A stretch of 64,000 nucleotides of DNA from Novosphingobium ovatum (GTDB lineage: Bacteria; Pseudomonadota; Alphaproteobacteria; Sphingomonadales; Sphingomonadaceae), in assembly GCF_009909235.1 (NCBI RefSeq), contig NZ_JAAAPO010000002.1, positions 62,001 to 126,000 of the forward strand, given 5' to 3'. This document shows, piece by piece, positions 19,901-28,880 of this stretch. The position numbers and the translations under genes are program-made. Each line of letters begins with the position of its first letter. Positions within the stretch are counted from its first letter, which is position 1. The notes beneath the pieces are model-generated. The model was not told where the DNA came from. It saw nothing but the letters and a program-made list of their open reading frames with translations, and did no database searches.

Positions 19901-19928
19901 TTGGCAAACCCGTTTGCCCATGTATAAC
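19901..19928 (+). promoter_or_regulatory. Predicted promoter of the gentisate operon with operator
   Basis: TTGGCA at 19901-19906 and TATAAC at 19923-19928 are separated by 16 bases. GGCAAAC-CC-GTTTGCC at 19903-19918 is a perfect 7-bp inverted repeat that overlaps the -35 and fills the spacer, a position that suits control by the adjacent IclR protein. The -10 lies in ATGTATAACGCC, identical to the TonB receptor promoter. Confidence 0.6.
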
Positions 19929-19993
19929 GCCTGCATGCCCGGCGGAAGGTGTCCGCTCGCCCTGCGTCCGGGCCGGACAAAAGGATACACGTC

Positions 19994-21040
19994 ATGGAAC
20001 CCGGAGAGGCGCAGCAGGCCGCATTGCGCGCTTTGTATGCAGAGATGGACCCGGCGCATCTGGCGCCGCTGTGGGAAAGCCTGTCGCAACTGGTGCGCCC
20101 GGTGCCCGCCCCCGGCATGGTGGCGCATCGCTGGGAATATGCCCCCACGCGCGACTATCTGATGCGCGCGGGCGATCTGATCAGCGCCGAACAGGCCGAG
20201 CGCCGCGTGCTGATTCTGGAAAACCCGGTGCTGCGCGGCACGGCGGCGATCACCACCTCGCTGTATGCTGGGCTGCAACTGATCCTGCCCGGCGAAATCG
20301 CGCCCTGCCACCGCCATTCGCAATGCGCTCTGCGCTTTGTCATGGAGGGCGAGGGGGCCTATACCAGCGTCGATGGCGAAAAGGCGGTGATGCGCCCGTT
20401 CGATCTGGTGCTGACGCCCAATTGGCAATGGCACGACCATGGCAATGACACCGATCATCCGATGATCTGGCTGGACGGTCTGGATATCCCCATTGTCCGC
20501 CTGTTCGACACCACCTTTGCCGAACATTACGATGGCAAGGTACACCCCGAAACCGCCCCTGCGGGCGTGTCGCAGGCGGTCTATGGCCGTAATCTGCGCC
20601 CGCTGGATGGTTCGGTGGCGGCGCGCCGCCCGGCGGAGCGGCCCTTGTTCCATTACCCCTATGCCGATTGGCGCGACGCGCTGGGCCGGATGGCGGCGAT
20701 GGCGCAGATCGACCCCCATGTCGGCCATGCGCTGGAATTCCTGAACCCGGCCGATGGCGGGCCGATCATGCCGACGATCTCGGCCCATGTCCGCCTGTTG
20801 CCCGCCGGGTTCCAGACGCTGGCCCGCCGCTCCAGCGACGCGATGGTGTTTGTCGTGGTCGAGGGCGAAGGCACGATCTGCATCGATGGCGTCGACATGC
20901 CGCTGGCCCCGCGCGATCTGGTGGCGGTGCCGTCATGGGCCAAGGTTGAATTGCAGGCCAGCAGTGAGCTGGTCCTGTTTGCCTATTCTGACAAGGCCGC
21001 GCAGCAAAAGCTGGGCCTTTATAGGGAGAAATGTGAGTGA
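19994..21040 (+). CDS. Gentisate 1,2-dioxygenase
   Basis: This 348-residue bicupin iron dioxygenase opens the ring of gentisate (2,5-dihydroxybenzoate) to maleylpyruvate. The first cupin has the metal-binding pattern CHRHSQCALRFVMEGEGAY near residue 110 and WQWHDHGN near residue 145; the second cupin (about residues 255-335) has VVVEGEGTICIDG. Length and layout match gentisate dioxygenases. The start at 19994 (MEPGEAQQ) has AAAGGA about ten bases upstream; the longer frame from 19949 would begin close to the promoter. It overlaps the next gene (GTGA). 1-Hydroxy-2-naphthoate and salicylate dioxygenases share the fold, but the two downstream genes complete the gentisate pathway. Confidence 0.92.
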   Translation: MEPGEAQQAALRALYAEMDPAHLAPLWESLSQLVRPVPAPGMVAHRWEYAPTRDYLMRAGDLISAEQAERRVLILENPVLRGTAAITTSLYAGLQLILPGEIAPCHRHSQCALRFVMEGEGAYTSVDGEKAVMRPFDLVLTPNWQWHDHGNDTDHPMIWLDGLDIPIVRLFDTTFAEHYDGKVHPETAPAGVSQAVYGRNLRPLDGSVAARRPAERPLFHYPYADWRDALGRMAAMAQIDPHVGHALEFLNPADGGPIMPTISAHVRLLPAGFQTLARRSSDAMVFVVVEGEGTICIDGVDMPLAPRDLVAVPSWAKVELQASSELVLFAYSDKAAQQKLGLYREKCE

Positions 21041-21729
21041 CCCTGGTTTTCGAACCCTCGGCCCCGGTGTTGGCGCCGGTCAGCGATGGCCGGTCCTATC
21101 CGGTGGAACGCCTGTTCTGCATCGGCCGCAACTATGCCGCGCATGCCCGCGAAATGGGCAAGGACCCCACGCGTGAGGCGCCGTTCTTCTTCACCAAATG
21201 GGCCAGCACCGTGGTGCCCACCGGCACCGCAATCGCCTATCCGCCCGAAACGGCCAATTTCCATTACGAGGCCGAACTGGTGATCGCCATCGCCAAGGGG
21301 GGCCGCGACATCGCCGAGGCTGACGCGCTTTCCCATGTGTTCGGCTATGCCACGGGTCTGGACATGACGCGCCGCGACCTGCAACTGGAAGCGCGCGACA
21401 AGGGCCGCCCTTGGGACACCGGCAAGAATGTCGAGCAGTCCTCGCCGCTGGGCCTGATCCATCCGGTGGCTGAAGTGGGTCATCCGGCCACTGGCCGCAT
21501 CGCCCTGACGGTGAATGGCGAGGTGAAGCAGGACGCCGATCTGGCCGATCTGATCTGGTCGGCAGATGAGGTGATCGCCTATGTCTCGCGCTTTTACGAA
21601 CTGCGCGCGGGCGACCTGATCTATACCGGCACGCCCGCCGGTGTGGGCGCGGTGGTGCCGGGCGACGCGGTGGTGGTGAGCGTTGCGGGCCTTAGCGATT
21701 GCGCCGTCACCATCGGCGAAAAGGCGTAA
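21037..21729 (+). CDS. Fumarylpyruvate hydrolase (FAH family)
   Basis: This 230-residue hydrolase of the fumarylacetoacetase family splits fumarylpyruvate into fumarate and pyruvate, the last step of gentisate degradation. FCIGRNYAAHAREMG near residue 27, FHYEAELVIAI near residue 75 (metal-binding Glu residues) and DLIYTGTPAGVG near residue 195 are the family hallmarks. The GTG start overlaps the dioxygenase stop, with GGGAGA upstream. The general family also includes ureidoglycolate lyase and other acylpyruvases; its place between a gentisate dioxygenase and a zeta-class isomerase decides the call. Confidence 0.9.
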   Translation: MTLVFEPSAPVLAPVSDGRSYPVERLFCIGRNYAAHAREMGKDPTREAPFFFTKWASTVVPTGTAIAYPPETANFHYEAELVIAIAKGGRDIAEADALSHVFGYATGLDMTRRDLQLEARDKGRPWDTGKNVEQSSPLGLIHPVAEVGHPATGRIALTVNGEVKQDADLADLIWSADEVIAYVSRFYELRAGDLIYTGTPAGVGAVVPGDAVVVSVAGLSDCAVTIGEKA

Positions 21730-21734
21730 GCGCT

Positions 21735-22367
21735 GTGCGGCTGCATGGCTTCTTCCGCTCCTCGGCCTCGTACCGGCTGCGGATCGCGCTGAACCTCAAG
21801 GGGCTGGCCCATGACAGCGCCTATTACCGCCTGCGGGCGGGGGAACAGCGCGCGCCTGCCTATCTGGCGCTCAACCCGCAAGGGCTGGTGCCCGCGCTGG
21901 AGCTGGACGAGGGCGGCGTGCTGACCCAGTCGCTGGCGATCTGCGAATATCTGGACGAGGTCTGTCCCGATCCGGCGCTGTTGCCCGCAGATCCGCTGGC
22001 CCGAGCCAAGGTGCGGGCCTTTGCGCAGGTGATTGCCTGTGACATCCACCCGATCCAGAACCTCAAGATCCTGCGCCGTCTGGCGGGCCTGGGCCTGTCC
22101 GAAGAGCAGGTGAACGATTGGGCCGTCACCACCATCGAGGAAGGCTTTGACGCCTGCGAGACGCTGTTGGCGGAGCAGGACGGGCGGTTCTGTTTTGGCG
22201 ATACGCCGGGGCTGGCCGACATCTGTCTGGTGCCGCAACTGTCGAACGCGCGGCGCTTTGGCGTGGATCTGCGTTGGCCACGGTTGCAGGCGGTTGAGGC
22301 GGCCTGCATGGCGCTGGACGCCTTTGCCAGCGCCGCGCCAGAGGTGCAGCCGGACGCCGCAGGCTAA
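21735..22367 (+). CDS. Maleylpyruvate isomerase (zeta-class GST)
   Basis: This 210-residue protein of the zeta glutathione S-transferase class isomerises maleylpyruvate to fumarylpyruvate using glutathione. The N-terminal SSASYRLRIALNLKG contains the zeta-class SSxxYRxR active-site pattern near residues 7-15, QSLAICEYLDE carries the glutathione-binding Ser, and the C-terminal helical domain has CLVPQLSNARRFGVD. It starts with GTG five bases after the hydrolase stop; the longer frame from 21699 lies inside the hydrolase gene. It completes the three-step gentisate pathway. Maleylacetoacetate isomerase of tyrosine breakdown is the close alternative, but no homogentisate dioxygenase is present here. 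Confidence 0.9.
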   Translation: MRLHGFFRSSASYRLRIALNLKGLAHDSAYYRLRAGEQRAPAYLALNPQGLVPALELDEGGVLTQSLAICEYLDEVCPDPALLPADPLARAKVRAFAQVIACDIHPIQNLKILRRLAGLGLSEEQVNDWAVTTIEEGFDACETLLAEQDGRFCFGDTPGLADICLVPQLSNARRFGVDLRWPRLQAVEAACMALDAFASAAPEVQPDAAG

Positions 22368-22383
22368 CAGCGGCCGATACACG

Positions 22384-22420
22384 AAAGGCGCGGGAGGGGT
22401 GTGTTCCTCCCGCGCCTTTT
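22384..22420. terminator. Bidirectional intrinsic terminator
   Basis: AAAGGCGCGGGAGG, an eight-base loop and CCTCCCGCGCCTTT form a perfect 14-bp stem flanked by A and T runs. It separates the convergent gentisate operon and stilbene oxygenase gene and can serve both. Confidence 0.9.
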
Positions 22421-22439
22421 GCTTTATCAGGTGGCGCGC

Positions 22440-23930
22440 TTACGCCGTGGCAAAGCTGGCATAGCGCGTGGCGTCACACCAATTGCCATGCAGCCCGCTG
22501 CGCAGGCGGAAGGGCAGCTTGGCACGGCCGACCGGGCCAGCTTCCAGATCCTGTGCGTCCAGCACCACCAGATCGGAATAGTTGGTCACCAGATTGTCGA
22601 CCACCGCGATGATCCAGCCATCGCCTTCGGGGCTGTCGGGCGAACGCGGGACAAAGCATGGCTCCTGAATCATGCAATGCGGCCCCGCCCACCAGCTGTC
22701 CTGCGCGCCTGTGGCGTGGTTGATGTGGCCGATCCGGTTCATGCGGAAGCCCGAGGCCCGCGCGCCCGGGAAATCCACCGGCATGTCCAGATCCATCACC
22801 AGCATATAGCCATGGGTATAGGGCTGACCGACATAGCGTTCGTCCAGACGCGGGAATTCGTCGATCCACGTCGACAATTGCTGGACGTTCGAGAAGTCTT
22901 CGGACGTGCTGGCCAGATCGACCGTCCAGCGCGTCAGAAAGGGCCGCCCCTTGACCGGATCGAACGGCGCGCCGTGGATGTCGGGGAAGAAGGGGAAGCA
23001 ATTGCCCTCGGCCTCGCAGGTGTCAAAGTGGATCTTGGTCCCATCCTCGAAGGCGTTCATGACGTGGCTGGCAAAGATCGTCTTGGGCGCCTTGAACCAG
23101 CGCATGTCCTTGGCCGTGACGCCCGGCCCGCGCGGCAGAATGCCCAGATAGACCGGCAGCGTCGTGTCAAAGCCGAAATGCGGCAGGCCCGCCTTCAGCC
23201 GGTCCCAATTGCCGGTCGAGGGCACGATGTGGAACACAGCGTAATGCTCGGTCAGGCCGAAGTCGTGCATCATGCAGTAGTACGGCACCTCGAAGAAGGT
23301 TTCGTAGAGCACGCGCCCCTGCGGATCGATCTCAAAGAACGAGCAGTCCTTGGTCAGCAGGCCCGTCGCGGCATAGCCAAAGTTGCAGAAATTGCCCGTT
23401 ACCGGATCAATCTTGGCATGGGCGCTGAAGGTCTGGTTCTTCAGCGTCTCACCGCCGGTATCGGCAAAATGGGTGAAGCCTGTGGTTTCCAGGCTCAGCG
23501 GGTCCATGACCAGACAGGGGCCATCTTCCTTCATCGCGAACAGCTTGCCCGCGTGGACCATGACATTGGTGTTGGTGGTCGAACGGATCTGGCCCTTGAC
23601 CGATTCGTCGTCGGTCAGCGGGTTGCGATAGGCGCCAAACAGCGATTTGCCCGCCGCGCGCTCCAGCTTGAACTTGTCGGTGTGGGCATAGCGCTGCTTG
23701 AAATGCACCTTGCCGTTTTCAAAACGGAACAGGCTGACCATGCCATCGCCGTTGAAGAACTGGTCATCTGCAAACTTGGGCGGGAACTGGGCATCGGGGT
23801 GGACGCGGTGGAAAGTGCCGTTCATGCTGGCCGGGATCTCGCCCTCGACCTCCATGTCCAGAATGTCGCATTCGAGTCGCACCGGGCGTAAAATGCCGGT
23901 AAAACCGCGGGTGTCCGGGTAATGTGCCAT
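22440..23930 (-). CDS. Stilbene-cleaving carotenoid-oxygenase-family enzyme, NOV1-like
   Basis: This 496-residue protein is in the carotenoid cleavage oxygenase family, lignostilbene dioxygenase branch. It strongly resembles, from memory, NOV1 of Novosphingobium aromaticivorans, which cuts resveratrol-type stilbenes into two aldehydes with non-haem iron and oxygen. The four iron-binding His are in place: His171 (SAHAKIDP), His222 ([10 protein letters not shown]), His289 (FASHVMNAF) and about His481 (SGLHGNW). The start at 23930 (MAHYPDTRG) has AAGGAGAGG upstream; the 580-residue longer frame runs through the promoter. Substrate is probably a hydroxystilbene from plants or lignin-derived diarylethene. 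The operator-like palindrome at its -10 is shared with the TonB receptor region. Confidence 0.93.
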   Translation of the reverse strand: MAHYPDTRGFTGILRPVRLECDILDMEVEGEIPASMNGTFHRVHPDAQFPPKFADDQFFNGDGMVSLFRFENGKVHFKQRYAHTDKFKLERAAGKSLFGAYRNPLTDDESVKGQIRSTTNTNVMVHAGKLFAMKEDGPCLVMDPLSLETTGFTHFADTGGETLKNQTFSAHAKIDPVTGNFCNFGYAATGLLTKDCSFFEIDPQGRVLYETFFEVPYYCMMHDFGLTEHYAVFHIVPSTGNWDRLKAGLPHFGFDTTLPVYLGILPRGPGVTAKDMRWFKAPKTIFASHVMNAFEDGTKIHFDTCEAEGNCFPFFPDIHGAPFDPVKGRPFLTRWTVDLASTSEDFSNVQQLSTWIDEFPRLDERYVGQPYTHGYMLVMDLDMPVDFPGARASGFRMNRIGHINHATGAQDSWWAGPHCMIQEPCFVPRSPDSPEGDGWIIAVVDNLVTNYSDLVVLDAQDLEAGPVGRAKLPFRLRSGLHGNWCDATRYASFATA

Positions 23931-23947
23931 TGTGACGTCCTCTCCTT

Positions 23948-23960
23948 TGTATGTGATACA
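23948..23960. promoter_or_regulatory. Shared inverted-repeat motif, copy 2, over the oxygenase promoter
   Basis: TATGT-GAT-ACATA is a perfect inverted repeat around GAT. Twelve of its bases (23949-23960) equal those at 16507-16518. On the minus strand it overlaps a possible -10 (TATGTA, 23955-23960) placed 16 bases from a -35 TTGACG (23977-23982), which suits repression of the stilbene oxygenase gene. Confidence 0.55.
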
Positions 23961-24174
23961 TATAATATCGGATGTGAACGTCAAACTTGATCTGGCGCAA
24001 GCGGTGGGCGGCCTGTCGCGATGGACATCGGGCCGAATCAATCCCCGCGCCAAAGCCTGTCTGATCGCGCCATCTTGCGCGCAGGTGGCCGTGGTTGCCA
24101 TGCCCATGGGGGAACCTCCGGGAAAATTGTGCCGTTTTGCACGGAATGTGACAAGGATTGTTGGGTTAATGCCC

Positions 24175-24203
24175 TTGAACATCGCGGGAAGGCACGCGAC
24201 ATA
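24175..24203 (+). promoter_or_regulatory. Possible heat-shock (RpoH-type) promoter of clpP
   Basis: CCCTTGAAC with GACATA 17 bases further on resembles the CTTGAA-type -35 and CYTAT-type -10 of alphaproteobacterial RpoH promoters. clpP is a usual RpoH target. The -10 match is weak. Apart from this and the oxygenase promoter, the 299-base gap 23931-24229 shows no other feature. Confidence 0.35.
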
Positions 24204-24229
24204 GGTTGGCCAAGCATACGAGGACTTTC

Positions 24230-24913
24230 ATGATCGATCTGTTCGGACACGGCAGCAGCAACAGCCAGGGCAAGTTCACCGTTGATCCGGTCACCGGATC
24301 GCTGATCCCGGTGGTGGTGGAACAGTCGAGCCGCGGTGAGCGCAGCTTTGACATCTATTCGCGCCTGCTGCGTGAGCGCATCATTTTCGTGACCGGTCAG
24401 GTCGAGGACCACATGGCCGCGACCATCGTCGCCCAGTTGCTGTTTCTGGAATCGGAGAACCCGAGCAAGGACATCAGCATGTACATCAACTCGCCCGGTG
24501 GCGTGGTGACGGCGGGTCTGGCGATTTACGACACGATGCAGTATATCAAGCCCAAGGTATCGACCGTGTGCATCGGTCAGGCCTGCTCGATGGGGTCGTT
24601 CCTGCTGGCCGCTGGTGAGCCGGGGATGCGTGTGGCGCTGCCCAGCGCCCGCATCATGATCCACCAGCCCAGCGGCGGCGCACAGGGCATGGCCAGCGAC
24701 ATCGAGATTCAGGCCCGTGAAATCCTGCGTATTCGCAAGCGGATGAACGACCTGTATGTCAAGTTCACCGGCCGCACGCTGGAAGAGATCGAGTCCGCCA
24801 TGGACCGCGACACCTTCCTGGAGGCGGACGAGGCGCTGAAGTTCGGCCTGATCGACAAGGTCGTCGATCGCCGCGCCGACGCGGACAATGCCGAAGGCGC
24901 CGGCAAGGAATAA
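24230..24913 (+). CDS. clpP: ATP-dependent Clp protease proteolytic subunit
   Basis: This 227-residue ClpP is the serine peptidase core that degrades unfolded and tagged proteins with ClpX or ClpA. The catalytic Ser is about residue 120 (GQACSMGSF), His about 145 (IMIHQPSGG), and the Asp lies in MDRDTF near 192-194. The N-terminal ~25 residues precede the processed IPVVVEQ strand, so autoprocessing is likely. The start at 24230 follows ACGAGGAC; TTG at 24206 would add eight residues. clpX follows after 111 bases. The trigger factor gene usually found just upstream in many proteobacteria is absent here. Confidence 0.98.
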   Translation: MIDLFGHGSSNSQGKFTVDPVTGSLIPVVVEQSSRGERSFDIYSRLLRERIIFVTGQVEDHMAATIVAQLLFLESENPSKDISMYINSPGGVVTAGLAIYDTMQYIKPKVSTVCIGQACSMGSFLLAAGEPGMRVALPSARIMIHQPSGGAQGMASDIEIQAREILRIRKRMNDLYVKFTGRTLEEIESAMDRDTFLEADEALKFGLIDKVVDRRADADNAEGAGKE

Positions 24914-25024
24914 GTAACGCTGCCGGTTCAGCGTGGTGCAAGCAGCCCATGCTATATCGGCAGGCCAAGACAGGGCCCGCGTCATGGCAATCAGGCCGAT
25001 GGCGCGGGACAGTTGGGAAAAAGC

Positions 25025-26278
<1,254 letters not shown>

Positions 26279-26322
26279 GCCGAACCGGGCGCTGGCCCCA
26301 TGCGGGCTGGCGTTGCCACATC

Positions 26323-26356
26323 ACGGGGCGGAAAGCTTGGCTTTCCGCCCCGTTTT
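26323..26356. terminator. Intrinsic terminator between clpX and rarD
   Basis: ACGGGGCGGAAAG, loop CTTGG and CTTTCCGCCCCGT form a perfect 13-bp stem followed by TTT. It ends clpX and, read from the other strand, stands close to the end of the convergent rarD gene. Confidence 0.9.
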
Positions 26357-26366
26357 GCGTCTGGCC

Positions 26367-27248
26367 TCAGCCGCTGCGCCGGACCCACAGATCGCGGCAA
26401 TAAACGCCAATCGCCGCCCAGATCAGGGCAAAGCTGATGGCTTGCGCCGGTTTCAACGCTTCGCCAAACAGCGTCAGGCTGGTGACGAAGACGATCGTCG
26501 GCGCCAGAAACTGGACAAAGCCCAGCGTCGAATAGGGCATATGCCGCGCGGCATGGGCAAACAGCATCAGCGGGATCGCGGTGATCAGCCCGGTCAGCGC
26601 CAACAGCGCGCTTTGCCCCGGATTTGCCCCGAAATGGTGGCCGCCATCGGGCGCCAGCCACAACAGCGCGGTGGCGGGCAGCAGCAGCACCATGACCTCG
26701 ACCGTCAGGCCGGGCAGGGGCCCCACCGCCACCAGTTTGCGCACCAGCCCATAGAACGCGAAAGTGAACGCCAGCCCCAGCGAGATCGCCAGCGTGTCCA
26801 GCGCCTGAAACGCCAGCACCGCCACTCCGGCACCGGCCAGCGCGACCGCCGCCCATTGCGCCCGGCGCAAACGCTCGCCCAGGAACAGCGTGCCCATGAC
26901 GATGTTCATCAACGGATTGATGTAATAGCCCAGACTGGCCGCCAGCACATGCCCCTGTTGAATGGCGATGATATAGATCAGCCAATTGCCCCCGATCATC
27001 AGGGATGACAGCGCCAGCGCGCACAGCGTGCGGCGGTTGGTCAGCGCGGTGACCAGCGCGGGGCCTTGGCGGGCAGCGATGATCGCCACCACGCAGACCG
27101 GCACCGTCCAGATCGTCCGCCACGCCAGAAAGGGAAAGGGCGGCACCGCATGCAGCAGTCGGAAATACAGCGGCAGCAGCCCCCACATCAAATAGGCCAC
27201 CACCGCATAGGGTAGGCCATTGGGGGCGGGATCGGCGTTACGGTTCAT
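26367..27248 (-). CDS. rarD: EamA-family transporter, RarD type
   Basis: This 293-residue inner-membrane protein of the drug/metabolite transporter superfamily has ten hydrophobic helices in two EamA repeats. [19 protein letters not shown] at the N-terminus is the RarD signature; [13 protein letters not shown] and [20 protein letters not shown] follow. The start at 27248 (MNRNADP) is chosen over 27299, which would add 17 polar residues. The RarD name comes from chloramphenicol sensitivity in Pseudomonas; the physiological substrate is not known. It is convergent with clpX. Confidence 0.9.
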   Translation of the reverse strand: MNRNADPAPNGLPYAVVAYLMWGLLPLYFRLLHAVPPFPFLAWRTIWTVPVCVVAIIAARQGPALVTALTNRRTLCALALSSLMIGGNWLIYIIAIQQGHVLAASLGYYINPLMNIVMGTLFLGERLRRAQWAAVALAGAGVAVLAFQALDTLAISLGLAFTFAFYGLVRKLVAVGPLPGLTVEVMVLLLPATALLWLAPDGGHHFGANPGQSALLALTGLITAIPLMLFAHAARHMPYSTLGFVQFLAPTIVFVTSLTLFGEALKPAQAISFALIWAAIGVYCRDLWVRRSG

Positions 27249-27335
27249 GTCGGCGGCCTGTTTTGCGTGCCCGCCTGCGGTTAGCGGTCCGGGCGGCAAC
27301 AGGCAACCTTGCGCCCGGTGTTAAAGCGGGGGGCG

Positions 27336-28799
27336 CTACACCTCTGGCCCAAAACCGGCGCCGATCCCGGCGCGCGGCTGCTCCATTTCGGCAGACGCCA
27401 CCGGCACGGCGCAGCCATCGACCGTGTAATAGCCACCCGGCCGCAGATTGCCCGACAGGCCCAGCCCGCCCAGCGGTGCCATCGGCAGATCGGTGGTGGT
27501 CGGGCGGTTCCAATGGATGGCGCCCGCCCGCACATGCGACCAGAAACGGTTGTATTCCTGCGGGCTGCCGCCAATCAGACCGGCGGCCAGCCCATATTGG
27601 GTGGCGTTCGCCTCGGCGATGGCGGCGTCAAAATCGGCGACGCGGACCACTTGCAACAGCGGCCCGTACAGTTCCACATCCGGGCGGTCAGCCACATCGG
27701 TGACATCGATGATTGCCGGGCTGACAAAGGGCAGGCGGTCATGCAGGCGCTGCATATGCTTGATCGGACGGCCGCCATGGCTCATCAGCCAGATAAAGCT
27801 TTGCGTCAGGCCATCGGCCGCATCATGGCTGATCACCGGGCCCATGAAGGGCACCGGCTCGGCGTCCGGCGCACCCACGATGATGCGGTCGGCCAGACGT
27901 TTGACCGCGGCCAACAATGGTTCGGCCATGGCGTCGGCCACGATCAACCGCCGCGCGGCGGTGGCGCGCTGCCCCGCACAGGCAAAGGCCGATTGCACCA
28001 CCAATACGGCGGCGTCCTCGATCAGTGGCGTGTCCCACACCACCAGCGGCGTGTTGCCCCCCAGATTCAGCGACATCAGCCGGTCGGGGCGGGCGGCCAT
28101 GCGGCGCGCGACCATCTGGCCCACATGGCTGGAGCCGGTAAACAGCACGCCATGGATATTGCCATCGGCCACCAGCGCGGCGCCTGCCGTGCCATCGCCC
28201 AGCACCAGATTGACCACGCCCGCCGGATAGCCCGCCCGTGTCGCGCATTCGGCGATCAGGCTGCCACAGGCACTGGCGCGCTCGGACGGTTTGAACAGCA
28301 CCGTGTTGCCCGCGATCAGTGCCGGGATACACTGGCTGATCGGCGATTCGACCGGCTGACAAAAGGGAGAGATGACCGCGATCACCCCAAGCGGCTTGTG
28401 CCGCACGGCGGTCGCGCCCAGCAAGGCGCTATCATGCTTGCGCTGGCTGGCGCGTTCGGCATGGGCCTTGGTCGCCTGATCGATACGGGCCAGCGCGTTC
28501 TCGATTTCCTTGTGCGCCTCCCACAGGGGCTTGCCGGTTTCGGCGGCGCAGGTGGTGGCCAGGCTCGGGCTGACGCGGCGCAATTCATTGCTGAAACGGC
28601 GGGCCAGTTCAACGCGGTTGGCCAGCGGCATCGCCGCCCAGCGCGGCCATGCGGCGCGCGCGGCGGCAATCGCGCCGGCAACATCGGTGGTATGGCCGTG
28701 CCAGATCGCTTCGCCCGTGGCGGGCGCGATCGATACGATCTCTTCACTGCGAGGCAGGGGGATGGTTTCGGGTTTCATATCGCCAATCAAAGCACCCAT
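27336..28799 (-). CDS. AstD-like aldehyde dehydrogenase lacking catalytic residues
   Basis: This 487-residue protein has the full aldehyde dehydrogenase fold and is closest by motif to succinylglutamate semialdehyde dehydrogenase (AstD). NAD-binding features are kept: AGNTVLFKPSE near 163-173 and LFTGSSHVG near 219-227. All three chemical residues are replaced. The nucleophilic Cys in the usual GQRC is Ala279 (GQRATAARR), the general-base Glu of the LE(L/M)GG motif is Asn245 (LNLGGNTP), and the oxyanion-hole Asn of PxNFP is Cys147 (SPFCQPVE). The frame is intact with normal codon use, so it is a maintained protein and not debris. It is predicted to be dehydrogenase-dead. No arginine succinyltransferase genes are nearby. 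The start at 28799 has AGGGGTG upstream; 28778 is the alternative. Confidence 0.85.
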   Translation of the reverse strand: MGALIGDMKPETIPLPRSEEIVSIAPATGEAIWHGHTTDVAGAIAAARAAWPRWAAMPLANRVELARRFSNELRRVSPSLATTCAAETGKPLWEAHKEIENALARIDQATKAHAERASQRKHDSALLGATAVRHKPLGVIAVISPFCQPVESPISQCIPALIAGNTVLFKPSERASACGSLIAECATRAGYPAGVVNLVLGDGTAGAALVADGNIHGVLFTGSSHVGQMVARRMAARPDRLMSLNLGGNTPLVVWDTPLIEDAAVLVVQSAFACAGQRATAARRLIVADAMAEPLLAAVKRLADRIIVGAPDAEPVPFMGPVISHDAADGLTQSFIWLMSHGGRPIKHMQRLHDRLPFVSPAIIDVTDVADRPDVELYGPLLQVVRVADFDAAIAEANATQYGLAAGLIGGSPQEYNRFWSHVRAGAIHWNRPTTTDLPMAPLGGLGLSGNLRPGGYYTVDGCAVPVASAEMEQPRAGIGAGFGPEV

Positions 28800-28880
28800 G
28801 CCACCCCTAGGCCGGAAAGAATGAACAAAGCCTTGCCGGTCGGGCCACATCTGGTCGGCACATACTATGCCGCAAATGCG

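Noticed and set aside
27336..28799. Calling the aldehyde dehydrogenase a pseudogene
   Set aside because: The frame is complete and conserved over its full length; the evidence supports a catalytically altered protein rather than a broken gene.
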